Below are positions 25,917-34,547 of a DNA stretch of 64,000 bases, piece by piece. The stretch is from contig CAVWXT010000005.1 in the NCBI GenBank assembly GCA_963759115.1, forward strand, positions 1,488,001 through 1,552,000, written 5' to 3'. Each line of letters starts with the position of its first letter. Position 1 is the stretch's first letter. The DNA comes from CAVWXT01 sp963759115. Lineage in GTDB: Bacteria > Planctomycetota > Planctomycetia > Pirellulales > Thermoguttaceae. The notes below the pieces were generated by a model that had not been told where the DNA came from, searched no databases, and saw nothing but the letters and a program-made list of their open reading frames with translations. The position numbers were made by a program, and so were the translations under genes.

Positions 25917-28203
25917 TCAAGAAGACCGCCCCATCGTCCGCCGCAGGCTCTTTGCCGCTTCCACCATGTTGCGCAACGAGGCGTGAACCTCGGGCCAGCC
26001 GCGCGTCTTCAGGCCGCAGTCGGGGTTGACCCACAGCATCTCGGCCGGGATCGCCTGCAGCGCCTTTCGCAGCCGGCCCATGATCTCTTCGATCTCCGGC
26101 ACCCGCGGGCTGTGGATGTCGTACACGCCCGGCCCGATCTCGTTGGGATACTTGAACTTTACGAAGGCGTTCAACAACTCCATGTCGGAACGCGAGGCCT
26201 CAATCGAGATCACGTCGGCATCCATCGCCGCGATCGACTCGACGATGTCGTTGAAGTCGGCGTAGCACATGTGGGTGTGGATCTGCGTCTCGTCGCGCAC
26301 GCCGGTCGAAGCCAGGCGGAAGGCCTCGACGGCCCACTTGAGATGTTCCGCCCACTGGGCGCGGCCCAACGGCAGCCCCTCGCGCAACGCCGGCTCGTCG
26401 ATCTGGATCACGCCGACGCCGGCGGCCTCCAGGTCGGCCACCTCGTCGCGGATGGCCAGGGCGATCTGAAAGGCCGTGTCGCGCCGCGGCTGGTCGTCGC
26501 GCACGAACGACCATTGCAGAATTGTGATCGGTCCGGTGAGCATGCCCTTCATCGGGCGCTCCGTGAGCGATTTGGCGTATTGCGACCAGCGAACGGTCAT
26601 CGGGCTCGGACGCGAGACGTCGCCGAAGATCACGGGCGGCTTCACGCAGCGGGTGCCGAAACTCTGCACCCAGCCGTTCGCGGTGAACGCGAAGCCCTGC
26701 AACTGCTCGCCGAAGTACTCGACCATGTCGGCCCGCTCACACTCGCCGTGGACCAGCACGTCGAGGTCGATTTCCTCCTGAAAGCGGACCGTGCGTTTGA
26801 TTTCTTCCCGGCAGAAAGTCTCGTATTGCTCCGGCGACCACTTGCCCTTCTTGAGCGCCGCCCGCGCTTCGCGCACTTCGCTGGTCTGCGGAAAGGAGCC
26901 GATAGTCGTGGTGGGGAGGATCGGCAACGTCAGGTGGCGGCGCTGGGCCTCGCGGCGCTGGGGAAACGGATGCTGGCGGCGGAACATGGTCTCGTTGACG
27001 CCGGCCAACCGTTTGTTGACGTCCGGGTTGTGGATGCGCGTGGACGTGCGGCGGCTTTCGACGGCCGCCCGGCTGGCCGCCAACTCGTCGGCGACCGCAG
27101 CGGGTCCTTGGTTCACGGCCCGGCAGAGCACGACCACCTCCTGGAGTTTCTGCCTGCTCAGCGCCATCCAGCCCTTCAACTCGGCATCCAGCGCCGGTTC
27201 GTCGTCGAGATCCAGCGGGCAGTGCAGCAAGGAGCACGAGGGGGCGACCATGATCCGCTCGGGGCCAAGTCTCGATGCCGCTTTGTCCAAGAGGCCCAGT
27301 GTCTGCTCCAGATTGTTCCGCCACACGTTGCGGCCGTCGATCACGCCCAGCGAAAGCATCATGCCTTGGGGCGTCGCGTCCAAGGCGCGGTCCAACTGAT
27401 CGGGCACGGACCAGGTCGAGATGCACGGCGGCCACCGGCAGCCTCAGCGCCGCCGCCATGTTGTCGCGCAGGTCGCCAAAATAGGTCGCCAGGCAAATCC
27501 TGAGCTGCTCCGAAGCCGCGCTCAGGCGCGCGCAGGCCGACTCCAGGGCGTGCAGCGCTTCCTTGGGCAAATCGAGAGCCAGCACGGGCTCGTCGACCTG
27601 CACCCAATCGGCCCCGGCATGGGCGAGCCGCCAGAGCACCTCTTCGTAGACGAGCAATATCTTGTCGAGCAGCGAGAGCAGCTTGAGCTTCGGCCCGCGG
27701 CACTTGCCCAACAGCAGAAACGTGAGCGGTCCCAGCAGCACGGGCCGGGTGTGGATGCCCAGGGCCGCCGCCTCGCGGAACTGGTCGACGGGCTTGGTCG
27801 ACGAGAGCTTGAACTTCATGCCCGTTTCGAACTCGGGCACGATGTAGTGATAGTTCGTGTCGAACCACTTGGTCATATCCAGGGGCGGGATCTCCTCGGT
27901 GCCTCGCGCCATGGCGAAGTACGTCGACAGGTCGAGCGTCCCGCCCGACCACCCGAACCGCTTCGGCACGGCCCCGAGCATGGCTGCCGTGTCGAGCACG
28001 TGGTCGTAGAGAGAGAAGTCGTTGGAGGGCACGTGGTCGATGCCCAGCGATTGTTGCAGTCGCCAGTGCTGCCGGCGGAGGGCAGCGGCCGTCGTCTGAA
28101 GTTCCTCGGGATCGAGGTTCCCCTGCCAATACTCTTCGACCGCTCGCTTCAACTCGCGTCGGCCACCGATCCGGGGAAAGCCAAGGTTGACGGCTAGGGC
28201 CAT
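25917..28203 (-). CDS. metE: cobalamin-independent methionine synthase (one frame break)
   Basis: Two overlapping frames join near 27395 (DLVRA | DQLDRAL). Removing one base gives 762 codons, close to the usual ~755-765. MetE transfers the methyl group of 5-methyl-THF-polyglutamate to homocysteine. The N-terminal half has LGFPRIGGRRELKRAVEEYW. The C-terminal catalytic half has TTIGSFPQT, HTHMCYADFNDI (zinc His and Cys), IEASRSDMELL and NPDCGLKTRGWPEV (third zinc ligand Cys). All zinc ligands are intact, which argues against long-standing decay. It is divergent from a homocysteine S-methyltransferase gene, so methionine metabolism is clustered here. Confidence 0.92.
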
Positions 28204-28326
28204 GCGGCACCCTCCTGCACTGCACGAACGGGAACGGAATCGTATGCCCGAGAGGGTAATCTGTCAAGGTCGTGCGTTTCGCGGGGCGGGGGTGAGTTCC
28301 CCAGCGGCGACGTTCCCACTACAATG

Positions 28327-28350
28327 GCGCAACCGTCCAACTACCAGGGC
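28327..28350 (+). repeat. 24-bp direct repeat, left copy
   Basis: Begins GCGCAACCGTCCAACTACCA and is identical over 24 bases to 28447-28470. The two copies flank a palindromic REP-type element, as a long target duplication would. Confidence 0.85.
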
Positions 28351-28370
28351 CTCAACCGGCCTGAGTTGAC

Positions 28371-28444
28371 GGGTGCCACGGGCTGCTTGTCAGCCCGTGT
28401 TGCGGCCGGTTCCCGCACTGGCCGGCAAGCGGCCAGTGGCACCC
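28371..28444. repeat. bipartite palindromic element (GGGTGCCAC ... GTGGCACCC)
   Basis: The outer ends GGGTGCCAC and GTGGCACCC are inverted. Inside are two hairpins, CACGGGCTG...CAGCCCGTG and CACTGGCCG...CGGCCAGTG. The same family occurs at 63550-63643. It lies between metE and the homocysteine methyltransferase, bracketed by 24-bp direct repeats. Confidence 0.8.
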
Positions 28445-28446
28445 AA

Positions 28447-28470
28447 GCGCAACCGTCCAACTACCAGGGC
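28447..28470 (+). repeat. 24-bp direct repeat, right copy
   Basis: An exact second copy of 28327-28350. It ends just before the methyltransferase start region, so its position affects the 5' untranslated region of that gene. Confidence 0.85.
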
Positions 28471-28475
28471 GAAAC

Positions 28476-29369
28476 ATGGAGACGATTATGCACCCGACGA
28501 TCGCCAAGTTGACCGCCGCCGGCCCCGTGGTGACCGATGGCGCTTGGGGCACGCAACTCCAACAACGGGGACTGCCCGTCGGCGCCAGTCCCGACGCTTG
28601 GAACCTTACCCAGCCCGCCAAGGTCGAAGAAGTTGCCCGCTCGTACGTCGAGGCGGGCAGCCGCGTGATCCTCACGAACACGTTCGGGGCCAATCGCTTC
28701 ATCCTCGCGCGGCACAATCTGGCCGACAAGGTGGCCGAGATCAACCGGGCCGGGGTGGACATTTCCCGCCGGGCGGCTGCGGGCCGGGCGGCCGTCTTCG
28801 CTTCCGTCGGACCCAGCGGCGTGATGCTGATGATGGGCCAGGTGAGCGAAGAGGCACTAAAAGCCGCCTTCGCCGAACAAGCTCGGGCCATCGCGGCGGC
28901 CGGCGCCGATGGGATCGTGGTTGAAACCATGTCCGACCCGGCCGAAGCCGGGCTGGCCGCGGCCGCCGCGCACGAGGCCGGCCTGCCGGTGGTGGCCTGC
29001 ATGACGTTCGATTCCGGCGCGAAGAAGGACCGCACGATGATGGGCACAACGCCCGAACAGGCCGCCCAGAGTCTCGCCGCCGCGGGCGCCGACGTGATCG
29101 GCTCGAACTGCGGCCAAGGCATTGTCGGCATGGTCGAGGTCTGCCGCCGGCTGCGGGCGGCCACCGACCGGCCGATCTGGATCAAGGCCAACGCCGGCCT
29201 GCCGGAGATTGTCGACGGCCAGACGATGTATAAGCAGACGCCGGCCGAGTTCGCCGCCTACGTGCCGCAATTGGTCGAAGCCGGCGCGGCCTTCCTCGGC
29301 GGCTGCTGCGGCACCACGCCGGAGTTCATCCGCGCGGTGCGAGAGACGCTAGCGAGAACCGCCCCGTAA
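28476..29369 (+). CDS. homocysteine S-methyltransferase family protein
   Basis: A 297-residue Pfam S-methyl_trans protein. VVTDGAWGTQLQQRG is at the N-terminus, NTFGANRF follows, then the zinc-ligand Cys in DVIGSNCGQG (around residue 210) and the Cys pair in FLGGCCGTTPEFI near the C-terminus. These three Cys form the zinc thiolate site that activates homocysteine. The methyl donor may be betaine, S-methylmethionine or a B12-bound methyl; the protein lacks B12 domains, unlike full MetH. A second in-frame start (MHPTIAKL) lies four codons in. Its position divergent from metE supports a role in methionine synthesis. Confidence 0.85.
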   Translation: METIMHPTIAKLTAAGPVVTDGAWGTQLQQRGLPVGASPDAWNLTQPAKVEEVARSYVEAGSRVILTNTFGANRFILARHNLADKVAEINRAGVDISRRAAAGRAAVFASVGPSGVMLMMGQVSEEALKAAFAEQARAIAAAGADGIVVETMSDPAEAGLAAAAAHEAGLPVVACMTFDSGAKKDRTMMGTTPEQAAQSLAAAGADVIGSNCGQGIVGMVEVCRRLRAATDRPIWIKANAGLPEIVDGQTMYKQTPAEFAAYVPQLVEAGAAFLGGCCGTTPEFIRAVRETLARTAP

Positions 29370-29442
29370 CGGCGATAGTCGATAGCTAGGGGCCTAAAAT
29401 CTTGTACTTGGGGAGACTTGAGCGTCATTATCGGGCGACAAT

Positions 29443-29468
29443 AAAAAACCTCACGCAAAGGCGTGAGG
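29443..29468 (-). terminator. hairpin with T-run, minus strand
   Basis: CCTCACGC-AAAG-GCGTGAGG is a perfect 8-bp stem with a 4-base loop. On the minus strand six T follow the stem. It is a second stop signal ~270 bases beyond ppdK. The stem sequence recurs inverted at about 29549-29575 (CCTTTGCGTGAGG), as part of a common intergenic repeat. Confidence 0.6.
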
Positions 29469-29648
29469 CGCAAAGGAGTTTCGGGGAAATATCGATTGGG
29501 AATGTATCGCGGGAATGGCGGCCGTTGGTTTCTTTTCCGTCTTCTTTGCGCCTTGGCGCCTTTGCGTGAGGTCTTGCCCGACTACCGTGCTAAAGTGTCG
29601 ATTCGGGATCCATTGCCACAAACGGGGCCCGTGACGCCCGCCTGACGC

Positions 29649-29684
29649 AAAAAGTTGGGGCGGCAGTTCAACTGCCGCCCCAAC
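29649..29684 (-). terminator. rho-independent terminator of ppdK
   Basis: On the minus strand, GTTGGGGCGGCAGTT pairs perfectly with AACTGCCGCCCCAAC around a one-base centre, followed by TTTTT. It lies ~30 bases after the ppdK stop. It is strong and well placed. Confidence 0.85.
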
Positions 29685-29715
29685 AGCGTTTGCAGAACGC
29701 GCAAAGTGTCTCCCG

Positions 29716-32440
29716 CTACTTCTTCGCCTTGATGGCCGCCTGGGCCGCGGCCAGCCGGGCGATCGGCACGCGGTAGGGGCTGCAACTGACGTAGTTCAGC
29801 CCCGTGCGGAAGCAGAACTCGACGCTCGCCGGATCGCCCCCCTGCTCGCCGCAGATGCCGATCTTCAGATCGCTCGCGCGTCGAGCGGCCCTTGATGACC
29901 GCCATCTGGATCAACTGGCCCACGCCGTTCTGGTCGATCGTCTGGAACGGGTCGGCCTCGAGGATGTTGTCTTCCAGGTAGTCGTGCAGGAAGCCGCCGA
30001 TGTCGTCCCGGCTGAAGCCGAAGCTCATCTGCGTCAGGTCGTTGGTGCCGAACGAGAAGAACTGGGCCGTCTTGGCCATCTTGTCGGCCAGCAGGCAGGC
30101 CCGCGGAATCTCGATCATCGTGCCGTAGAGGCAAGGCACCTCGACGCCCGTCTGCTCCTGCGACTTCCTTCTTCACGCGGTCGAAGATCACCTTGGTGAC
30201 GTCCAGTTCCTTCACGTCGCAGGTGACCGGGACCATCAGTTCGGGCTTGGGCGACTTGCCGGCCTTCTTCAGTTCGGCGGCCGCCTCGAAGATCGCCCGG
30301 ACCTGCATCTCGGTCACTTCCGGATAGGTGATGCCCAGCCGCACGCCGCGGTGGCCCATCATGGGGTTGGTCTCGTGCAGGGCCTCGCCGCGTTTCTTGA
30401 TGTCGAACGGGCGAATGCCCAGCGAGGCGGCCAGTTCCTTCTGCTTGGCCGGGTCCTGCGGCACGAACTCGTGCAGCGGCGGATCCAACAGCCGGATCGT
30501 GACCGGCAGGCCGTCCATCGCTTCCAGCGTGCCCTTGATGCTCTGCTTGACGAAGGGGAACAACTCGGCCAAGCGCGGCCTTGCGCTCGTCGACCGTCTT
30601 GCTGAGGATCATCTTCCGCAGCAGGAACAGCGGCTGGTCGGAACCCGCGCCGTAGAACATGTGCTCGGTGCGGAACAGTCCGATGCCTTCGGCGCCGAAC
30701 TGGCGGGCCACCTTGGCGTCTTGCGGCGTGTCGGCGTTGGTGCGGACGCCCAGCGTGCGGAACTTGTCGACCAGCTTCATGAAGCCCTGGAACCGCGGGT
30801 TCTCGGTGGCGTCGATCATCTCCAGCGCGCCGGCATAGACCTTGCCCTTGGTGCCGTTCAAGCGTGATCAGGTCGCCTTCCTTGAGCTTCACCTCGCCGA
30901 CCGAGAGCCGCTTGGCGCCCAGGTCGATCTTCATGTCGCCGGCGCCGACGATGCAGCACTTGCCCCAGCCGCGGGCCACCAGGGCGGCGTGGCTGGTCAT
31001 GCCGCCGCGGGCGGTCAGAATGCCCTCGGCCGCGCGCATCCCTTCCACGTCCTCGGGGTTGGTCTCTTCGCGGACCAGGATCACCGTTCTCGCCCCGCTT
31101 GGCCGCCTCCACCGCGTCGACCGAGGTGAACACGATCTTGCCGCACGCGCCGCCCGGACCGGCCGGAAGACCGGAGAGAAACGCCTCGGCCTTCTTCTCG
31201 GCGGCCGGATTGATGATCGGGTGCAACAACTCGTCCAACTGCGCCGGCTGCACGCGCGTCACGGCCGTCTGCTCGTCGATCAGCCCTTCCTCCAGCATGT
31301 CCATCGCCATGTTCAAGGCCGCGGTGCCGGTCCGCTTGCCGTTGCGGCACTGGAGCATGTAGAGCTTGCCTTCCTGGATCGTGAACTCGATGTCCTGCAT
31401 GTCGTGGTAGTGCTTTTCCAGCTTGCTGCGGATGTCGTCGAGTTGCTTGTACAACTCCGGCCACTCGGTCTGGAGCGACGGGAGGTGCTGGTTCTGCGGA
31501 TTCTTCGTCTCTTCGTTCAAGCGGGTTGGGCGTGCGGATGCCGGCCACCACGTCCTCGCCCTGGGCGTTGACGAGCCACTCGCCGTAGAACTTGTTCTCG
31601 CCGGTGGCCGGGTTGCGCGAGAAGGCCACGCCGGTGGCCGAGGTGTTGCCCAGGTTGCCGAACACCATGCTCTGCACGTTGCAGGCGGTGCCCCACTCGC
31701 CGGGAATGCCCTCGATCTTGCGATAGGAGACGGCCCGGCGGCCTTCCCAACTCTTGAACACCGCGCCGATGGCGCCCCAAAGCTGCTCGTCGGGATCGTC
31801 GGGGAACTCGCGGCCGAGCACTTCCTGGACCTTCTTCTTGAAGTTCCCGCAGAGCCGCTTCAGATCGGCGGCCGTCAGATCGGTGTCGGAGGTGTACTTC
31901 TTCGACTTCTTCATCTTGGCCATGAGGTGTTCGAGCTGGACGCGGATGCCCTTGCCCTCGGCCGGCTCGATGTCTTCGGCCTTCTCCATCACCACGTCGG
32001 AGTACATCATGATCAAGCCGGCGGTAGGCGTCGTAGACGAACCGCTCGTTGCCCGACTTCTTCACCAGGCCCGGGATCGTCTTCGAGCAGAGGCCCACGT
32101 TCAAGCACGGTTTCCATCATGCCGGGCATCGAGGTGCGGGCGCCGCTGCGGCAACTCAACAAGCAGCGGGTTGCTCGGGGTCGCCGAACTTCATGCCCAT
32201 CGCCTCTTCGGTCTTCTGCAAGGCGGCGGCCACTTCGTCGCGGAGCGACTGCGGGAACTGCCGCCCCTCGGCGAAAAAGACCGTGCAGAACTCGGTGCTG
32301 ATGGTGAAGCCGGCGGGCACGGGCAGGCCGAGCTTGGCCATTTCGGCCAGGTTGGCCCCCTTGCCGCCGAGCGTGTTCTTCATCGTCGCGTCGCCTTCGG
32401 TCCCCTGCGGGCCGAAGAAGTAAACGTACTTCTTGGTCAT
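29716..32440 (-). CDS. ppdK: pyruvate, phosphate dikinase with ten apparent +1 frame breaks
   Basis: The protein interconverts pyruvate/ATP/Pi and PEP/AMP/PPi. Conserved blocks in order: KYVYFFGPQGTEGD and LGGKGANLAEM at the start, PGMMETVLNVGL, WGTACNVQSMVFGN, GVAFSRNPATGENK, the swivelling-domain GGMTSHAALVARGWGK (catalytic His), LFRTEHMFY, LDPPLHEFVP, GTMIEIPRA, and GICGEQGGDP (catalytic Cys) near the C-terminus. No single frame covers it. One extra base must be skipped near 32178, 32161, 32104, 32015, 31519, 31085, 30860, 30571, 30158 and 29878. Removing ten bases gives exactly 905 codons, a normal length. Six of the ten sites read CTT-G where CTG is expected. No residue or motif loss is seen between breaks. 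Confidence 0.93.
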
Positions 32441-32751
32441 GTCGTGCTTCCTTCGTGAGATGTCACAAAAAAGTGGCGATTTGTGTTCATTTTCCGTCGC
32501 GGCGGCGCCCGTTGCCGATGCGACGGCCTAGCCTCTGCCCGGTGGTAACCGCCAAAAACGAAGCGAGAAAGTCTATCAGCCGGCCGGAAGAGCGTCAAGG
32601 ATGGGCGGAAAGAGGTAGTGATATAGTCTGGCCAAGGGAATGGCGGAGTAAAAGGAAAAGCGGGCTAGCCCCACTGGCGGCGTATATTTGTGTGCCCCGA
32701 AGACGGCACGGGGATTGACATTGTTTGGTTCGGCGACCATGCTAGAATTCT
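32441..32751. other. intergenic stretch upstream of ppdK
   Basis: About 310 bases between the divergent ppdK and DUF6941-like genes. No gene or hairpin was recognised. It should hold the promoters of both genes. Confidence 0.4.
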
Positions 32752-33177
32752 ATGGATCAAGAGAATGTTATCGCTGGAAACGCACCGTATGCGCTCGCAA
32801 TGGTCGTGTGTGACTTTGTTTGGCGCGACCCTGCGACCGGAAAGTTCACGATTCTCGGCACTTTTTCTACGTTAGCGGCATCAATATTTCCGTGCGTACA
32901 ACCGTTGATGTCAGTGTTCGTGGCGATAACGGACGGGCGCGGAAAGACACCAGTTAAACTCCGGCTTGTTGACGCGGATGAGTCTGTTCCGCCGTTATTT
33001 GAAGGGATGTTTGAGGTTGAATGGTCCGATCCACGAATGATTATGGAGATCGCATTTGGCGTACAGGGCGTGGCGTTTCCGTCTGCGGGAGAGTACCGTT
33101 TTCAGTTGTTTAGTGGTTCTGAACCGCTTATGGAGCGACGAATTGTAGTTTTAGAGAGTCAACCGAGCGAGGAGTAA
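32752..33177 (+). CDS. DUF6941-like protein
   Basis: A 141-residue beta-rich protein. APYALAMVVCDFVWRDPATG KFTILGTFSTL (shown in two parts) near the start and GVAFPSAGEYRFQLFSGSEPL MERRIVVL near the end (here cut at 20+8) match the small DUF6941 family. The family's sandwich-like domain is of unknown role and its members are usually single genes. Base composition is visibly lower in GC than that of neighbouring genes (for example the run around 32770-32900), so it may have been acquired. Confidence 0.65.
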   Translation: MDQENVIAGNAPYALAMVVCDFVWRDPATGKFTILGTFSTLAASIFPCVQPLMSVFVAITDGRGKTPVKLRLVDADESVPPLFEGMFEVEWSDPRMIMEIAFGVQGVAFPSAGEYRFQLFSGSEPLMERRIVVLESQPSEE

Positions 33178-33183
33178 ACGATC

Positions 33184-33375
33184 ATGTCAACCGCAGAATG
33201 CGCAAGCGTCCGAACGTTACCGGCGAGAACTCTTTCACTGCAATTGGGTCGTAGCGCGGCCACTAGCCGGCAGAACTCGACGAATGGGACTTTTGTCATG
33301 ACATTTAAGGATGTTGAACGCTATCTTTCTGCCAAGCCCCTAAAGCGACCGAGTCGGAGTCGGCCGCGCAAATAG
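33184..33375 (+). CDS. small hypothetical protein
   Basis: A 63-residue basic protein seven bases after the DUF6941-like stop. Its second half MTFKDVERYLSAKPLKRPSR looks like a genuine short helix plus basic tail. The first half is low-complexity, and a shorter start at MTFKDVER is possible. No family is recognised. It is kept because of its operon-like spacing and similar composition to its neighbour. Confidence 0.4.
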   Translation: MSTAECASVRTLPARTLSLQLGRSAATSRQNSTNGTFVMTFKDVERYLSAKPLKRPSRSRPRK

Positions 33376-33632
33376 TCACCGTACGCTGCCGTCGCGTAAT
33401 CACTCCCCCTTACTGTGTCGAACAGGTTCTCAGAGCGCCCGAGGCTACGGAGTTGCACATCCCGGTAACTGCCGAACAAAGGACCCTCGTGAATCACGCC
33501 GCCGAACCGGCTGGCAATGAGTCATTCGTCCGTCGCAACCTTCAAGTCCTTCGCGTCTTTGCGTGCGTCCTTTCGCGTTGCCGGCATCCGCCGGGCTTGC
33601 ATAACGGCCCCAATTAGGGTTATCATGCCGGC

Positions 33633-34397
33633 ATGATCCGCTGGGTCCACGGCGTACGAGGCTCGATCGCCTGTCTCGCCCGAGATGGGTGCCGGCTCCT
33701 GTTCCCTCCGCATTGTGCCTGTTGCCATGCAGATCTCTACGACGGCGCCGGCGACTGGCTGCTGTGCGGCGAGTGCCTGGAGCGTTTGGCCCCGGCCGCA
33801 TGGCCCGGCTGCCGGCGTTGCGGCGCGAAGGCCCCGGACTACGGCCCTCTGCCCGATCGTTGCCCGCTGTGCAAGGATATCCCGCTGCGGTTCGACGCGG
33901 TCGTCACGCTGGGCAGTTACCATGCGGGCCTTCGCGAAATTGTCTTGCGCATGAAGCGGCCCGCGCACGGCGCGCTCTCCGTGGCCATGGGCCAACTGCT
34001 GGCCGAGCGTCGCCGCGAGCGGCTGATCGAGGTTCAAGCCGACGTCGTAATTCCGATCCCGATGTTTTGGGCCCGCTGGCTGCACCGCGGCACGAACAAC
34101 CCCGAGGTCCTTGCCTGCTGCGTGGCAAAGTCGCTGAAGATTCCCGTCCGCCGGCGGGTGTTGGTGCGGCATCGGAACACGTTGCCCCAGGCCGACCTGC
34201 CCCCCTCGCGCCGGTTTCAGAACGTCCACGGGGCGTTTCGCGTGCGACGCGCTGCGGCGGTGAAAGACGCCCGCGTGTTGTTGGTCGACGACGTCTTGAC
34301 CACCGGCGCCACCTGTAGCGAGGCCGCCAAGATGCTGAAGCAGGCAGGTGCAGCGTGGGTCGGCGTGGCCGTTGTGGCGAGGGCGCAAGGAAGGTGA
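33633..34397 (+). CDS. ComF family phosphoribosyltransferase-like protein
   Basis: A 254-residue ComF protein. The N-terminal zinc-ribbon region has CACCHADLYDG, LLCGECLERL, CRRCGAKAPD and CPLCKD (four CxxC-like pairs). The C-terminal PRTase domain has ADVVIPIPMFWARW and the PRPP-like motif VLLVDDVLTTGATCSEAAKM. In competent bacteria ComF helps DNA uptake through the inner membrane; in many non-competent bacteria its role is unclear. No com neighbours are present. Confidence 0.88.
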   Translation: MIRWVHGVRGSIACLARDGCRLLFPPHCACCHADLYDGAGDWLLCGECLERLAPAAWPGCRRCGAKAPDYGPLPDRCPLCKDIPLRFDAVVTLGSYHAGLREIVLRMKRPAHGALSVAMGQLLAERRRERLIEVQADVVIPIPMFWARWLHRGTNNPEVLACCVAKSLKIPVRRRVLVRHRNTLPQADLPPSRRFQNVHGAFRVRRAAAVKDARVLLVDDVLTTGATCSEAAKMLKQAGAAWVGVAVVARAQGR

Positions 34398-34547
34398 CGG
34401 GGATATTTCCACCTGGGTACAACACGAGACGCTGCCGCATGTTGACAGTGGTCAACACGGCGGCGAAAATGAAGAGCCGCCGGCCGGAGCCCATCCGCAT
34501 CAGGTCCCGTCTCGACATCCCGCCCCGATGATCGCCAGGAGATCCGC

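Noticed and set aside
25902..27503. 533-codon open frame on the plus strand opposite metE
   Set aside because: Long antisense frames are expected in GC-rich genes. Its sequence is Arg/His/Leu-rich and mirrors metE codons.
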